Part shown: positions 60,783 to 64,000 of the stretch, piece by piece
Position numbering within the stretch: the first letter of the stretch is position 1
Layout of the letters: every line of letters starts with the position of its first letter
From: Arctopsyche grandis
Lineage: Eukaryota; Arthropoda; Insecta; Trichoptera; Hydropsychidae
Direction: 5' to 3'
Assembly (NCBI RefSeq): GCF_051622035.1
Contig: NC_135366.1
Coordinates: 10,191,001-10,255,000 of the forward strand
DNA: 64,000 nt
Notes under the pieces: model-generated
Told to the model about the DNA's origin: nothing
What the model saw: the letters and a program-made list of their open reading frames with translations, nothing else
Database searches by the model: none
Made by a program: the position numbers and the translations under genes

Positions 60783-61353
60783 TGTAGGAATATAGTACAA
60801 CTTGTGCTATTACATCAAAACCAGCGATCTCATCATCGATCCTGTCCAAAACCGCATAACTCAAGGGCAACGACCCCTTCGAACATTCCAGAAGAAAGAG
60901 TTCATTGTTCCATCGTAAAACAACGATACCCCACAGTGATGTCATCAGGATACCGAACACGTGTCGTAAAAAGACATTTACTCGTGGCAAACGAACGACG
61001 CTAACGCAAGTACCGAGCTCGCGCCTCGAAAATAGGTCAACGCACGCACCGAATGAACGCGCATCGAAAATAGGTAACACGTGTTTCTAACACACATGTT
61101 CTGTATACGAAGACAAAGCATTTGCACGCGACACGCTCCAACACAAAAGGTATATAAAGCAACACAGCAGCTTCAGACACCAGAGTGATCCACTGGAGTT
61201 CAACCAGTTCACATCTCCGAAGCAACCTCTTCGTACATACAATAACCACTGTACCAATTGAACGAAAATAAACGATCCTCTTTCAAACTCAACTGAATTT
61301 CCATAGGCCTCGACGTGGCCGGGAAACGGTCGAAACCTTTCATCCGTCCTATA
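60783..61353 (+). mobile_element. Solo LTR (family L), copy 2, with 4-bp target duplication
   Basis: This 571-bp relative of the LTR at 32584 starts TGTAGGAATATA and ends CCTATA (expected CCTACA). GGTT flanks both sides (60779-60782 and 61354-61357). TATA (GGTATATAAAG, near 61150) and AATAAA (near 61266) are retained. Shared blocks include ACCCCTTCGAACATTCCAGA and CGCGCCTCGAAAATAGGTC. There are no internal coding sequences. Confidence 0.88.
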
Positions 61354-61357
61354 GGTT

Positions 61358-62325
61358 TGTGGTATGATCAATGGCGAAAGTAGAAAAATTTTAAGCGAAT
61401 ATGAATCTAGAGCTGTTTGCATACTGACTTCGAAATAGAAACACGTTCTCAGAAATCAGAATGATTTGCTACATCCTAAATTTTAAACCTCAATGAGTTT
61501 AACACCTCCAGTTCAATTGTCTTAAATATTATAAATGCATAAAAGTATTCTTCCTCATAGATATATAAAGTATAGATACGCTTACACTCGCCGAAAACAT
61601 AACCATGAAAATGGTTCCAAATTATGAAAAAAAAGTGTATTTGGTTCTAACAGTCCCCACACTTTTAATTCTCCAAGTCCTCCAAATCCCACCGAATGGT
61701 ACATTCTAAAGTCAACAAAATGTCTATGGATAATTTTATTGTGACAACCATCGGTTGGCCAGTGCTTCGTCGGTAAGCATTCATTTCCTCCTCGGCTGAC
61801 GAAATAAATAGTTGTGCATTACGAACACAGTCGTCTCACCCCCATACTATGTATGTATATATGTAGATGATTCCTCCCCCTTTCAAAATAAAATTTACTC
61901 AGTTTAAGACAAAATTATGGATATGAGCCTTATAGAGATATACTTATATGGTGATATACGACTGATATTGTTGATATCTCGGAAGATCACACGTAATAAA
62001 TGTGTATAAGTATACAAGCTATTGCTTTCATAAGTAGACTCCATATTTATGTTTTAGTAGCATGACGTGTGTCTTTCTCTTTGCTTAACTATCCTAAATG
62101 CTATAAAAATGTAGAAATTCTTCAATATTTAGGCGTATAATAGTTATAGCAACACAAAGGAAGAAGTAAGCCAAAAAGTCCGTTCCTGGCGAACCATTCA
62201 TACGCTACTTGGGCATAGCTGGAATTTCTTTTGCTTAGACATCCTCAATCCAGGTAGCTTTCACATATTTACATATGACAACGCTCTCGTCGTCAGTGTA
62301 ACTGAACAATCCTGCCAAGTTCGTC
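61358..62325. other. Intergenic region upstream of SNRNP35
   Basis: AT-rich with no recognised gene. The final part should hold the SNRNP35 promoter and 5' UTR. Confidence 0.45.
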
Positions 62326-63233
62326 ATGGACTCGCGTCGTTCTAAAAGCGTACATATTTTTTATTATCCATGACAAGTTGAATACTATTTCTTGCAATTA
62401 AGTGTTACTATTTAAACTCAAATCTTAATTACTTACCCATGTTCATTTATCTTATATCTGGCAACATATTACGAATTTCACCTCATAACTTACCATCTTT
62501 CTGATTTCAGAGTTCCTATAATCAACGCTATTCCAGTCAAAGCACATGGAGTGGACAGGCTGATGTATACGACCCAATAAAAATTGGATCAATCGATGGT
62601 AAATTCAATAACTTAAGTTTGAAATATTAACTTCCGACTCGATTTTAATCATTCATATTTGTTTAAAGGCACAGACAATTTACCCCATGATAGAGCAATC
62701 GTCAGAGCCTTGAATTCCCAATACAAACCAGATCCGAAAATTACCGGAGATCCCAAACATACAATCTTTATCGCAAACCTGCATCCCGATACGAAACAAG
62801 TATTGCTTTGATTTTATTTTATTTTAAATATAAATCAAATATGAAAATTAATGATCTCGAACATTTTCAGACTACGATAATTGAAAAATTCAAGCCATTT
62901 GGAACTATTGTATCGTGTCGTTTGATTCGAGACATTGTGACTGGCAAGTCAAAGAGGTACGCTTTTGTAGAATACAACAGTTCGAGAGCAGCACACCATG
63001 CTTACAAGCAAATGAATAAGGAAGACATCGACAATACCAAGATTTTGGTCGATCTCGAAATGGAAAGGCAGTTAAAAGGATGGGTACCGAGAAGATTGGG
63101 TGGTGGCTTCGGCGGAAGAAAAGAATCCGGTCAATTGAGGTTCGGCTGTCGAACGAGACCATACCAAAAACCGATAGTCATCAAAAGGAACAACCATTAC
63201 AAAGAACGAAAAAACGAAAATGCTTCATATTGA
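62326..63233 (+). CDS. SNRNP35: U11/U12 snRNP 35 kDa protein (minor spliceosome), spliced
   Basis: This component of the U11/U12 di-snRNP is the U1-70K counterpart in the minor (U12-type) spliceosome. Exons: 62326-62349, 62511-62598, 62669-62799, 62871-63233, all GT-AG, 201 codons plus stop. The start is inferred: exon 2 has no Met and an upstream in-frame stop, while ATG at 62326 opens an 8-codon exon (MDSRRSKS) that joins in phase 0. Family marks: DVYDPIKIGSIDGTDNLPHD, an RRM with RNP2 (TIFIANL) and RNP1 (SKRYAFVEY), and the diagnostic LKGWVPRRLGGGFGGRKESG followed by QLRFGCRTRPYQKP. The C-terminus stops soon after, so the long Arg/Glu-rich tail of the human protein (246 aa) is absent. A polyadenylation signal AATAAA lies at 63416-63421. 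Confidence 0.93.
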
Positions 63234-64000
63234 AAGTGAACATTCTGGACCATTGGAAGTGGTCCTGGATTAACTTGGGATTTCGTCATAGCGGAAAATA
63301 TAGCATGCTGGTTGAAGGTTGTCAAGTTAGCATTTACAATTGCCAACTTTATGCTCGATAAAGGAAAACAAAAAAAAGTGTGCTTTATGACCAATTTATA
63401 TACTATTTGTGTTGCAATAAATTATAAATAAAATCAATATTATCACATTTTATATCCAACATTATCGAGGTTATGATGGATCTATTCTATTGACAGAACA
63501 TTTGGTCTTAAAATCATGGTTTCGACTGCAAAAAATCCTGTGATGAAATCGGCACGTTCGACGGTAAAATCGTAAAAAAATTCATGAAAATATAAAATAA
63601 ATTCTGTGTCTTTATTGTTAAATAATTACACAATACAACACTACGAGAGTTTAAACATATCAAATAAGAAATACTTAATACAATATTTCATTTCATCTGT
63701 CAGCAGGTATGCAGTTGCAGTGAGAACCAAAATTTTGTCGATTTATATAAATTCAGTCTGAAATAACAACGCCACTATAGTGGAAACTCTTAAATTAAAT
63801 AAGACACTTAGAACTTAAAAAAAAGAAACATTAAAGTTTAACTTTATTCTCTACAAAATGTCATATAAGGATGATAACTAGGTAAAATGGAAATGATAAC
63901 GGTATCTTTAATATGTGCTCAAATTGTGACAGAAGGAAAAGTAGTTTCTTTACTTTTGATTATCACTGACACAATCAACCAAACACAAAACAATATATTC
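63234..64000. other. SNRNP35 3' region and AT-rich end of window
   Basis: After the polyadenylation signal at 63416 I see no further gene or element. Confidence 0.5.

Noticed and set aside
1..64000. CRISPR array, prophage or bacterial operon
   Set aside because: There are no regularly spaced repeats of that kind, and all genes are spliced eukaryotic types.

Overview
This is an AT-rich eukaryotic nuclear window, almost certainly from an insect. It has spliced genes with short exons and standard GT-AG introns, insect-like orthologues (C3G, swiss cheese), a minor-spliceosome protein, and a dense layer of insect-type transposable elements: RTE LINE, tRNA-derived SINE, hAT, piggyBac-like, Mutator-like, Tc1/mariner-like, Helitron and LTR elements. 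I cannot fix the order or species. There are no bacterial genes, no CRISPR array and no credible functional tRNA or rRNA gene.

Layout, left to right. (1) 1-9.4 kb: intergenic, with SINE copies and a decayed RTE reverse-transcriptase tail. (2) 9432-23265, + strand: C3G/RAPGEF1, a Crk-binding exchange factor for Rap1. I could phase 23 constitutive exons (1610 codons plus stop) and two tiny in-frame cassette microexons (24 nt and 12 nt). (3) 23.3-30.6 kb: intergenic transposon cluster. An RTE relic at 28.4-29.9 kb carries two later insertions with exact 8-bp target duplications, followed by a small Helitron. (4) 30620-31336, - strand: LRRC57, one exon. (5) 31.4-33.2 kb: a foldback element and a solo LTR. 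(6) 33.4-55.9 kb, + strand: swiss cheese/neuropathy target esterase. The body exons (41307-55907) are certain; a GC-rich first exon at 33423-33545 is inferred. It contains two tandem 117-nt versions of the exon carrying the catalytic Asp. (7) 56346-57602, - strand: SURF6. (8) 58.1-59.3 kb: a decayed hAT transposase gene. (9) 59487-60394, - strand: EMG1/NEP1. (10) 60783-61353: a second solo LTR of the family seen at 32.6 kb. (11) 62326-63233, + strand: U11/U12 snRNP 35K (SNRNP35).

The host genes are unrelated housekeeping or signalling genes rather than a pathway, although SURF6 and EMG1, side by side on the - strand, both act in ribosome biogenesis. The most interesting host-gene observation is the equal-length, equal-phase duplicate exon pair in swiss cheese, which would swap residues around the catalytic DG[G/C] motif. 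The window also holds many transposons whose borders can be defined to the base by their target-site duplications. I found no wholly new multi-gene system.
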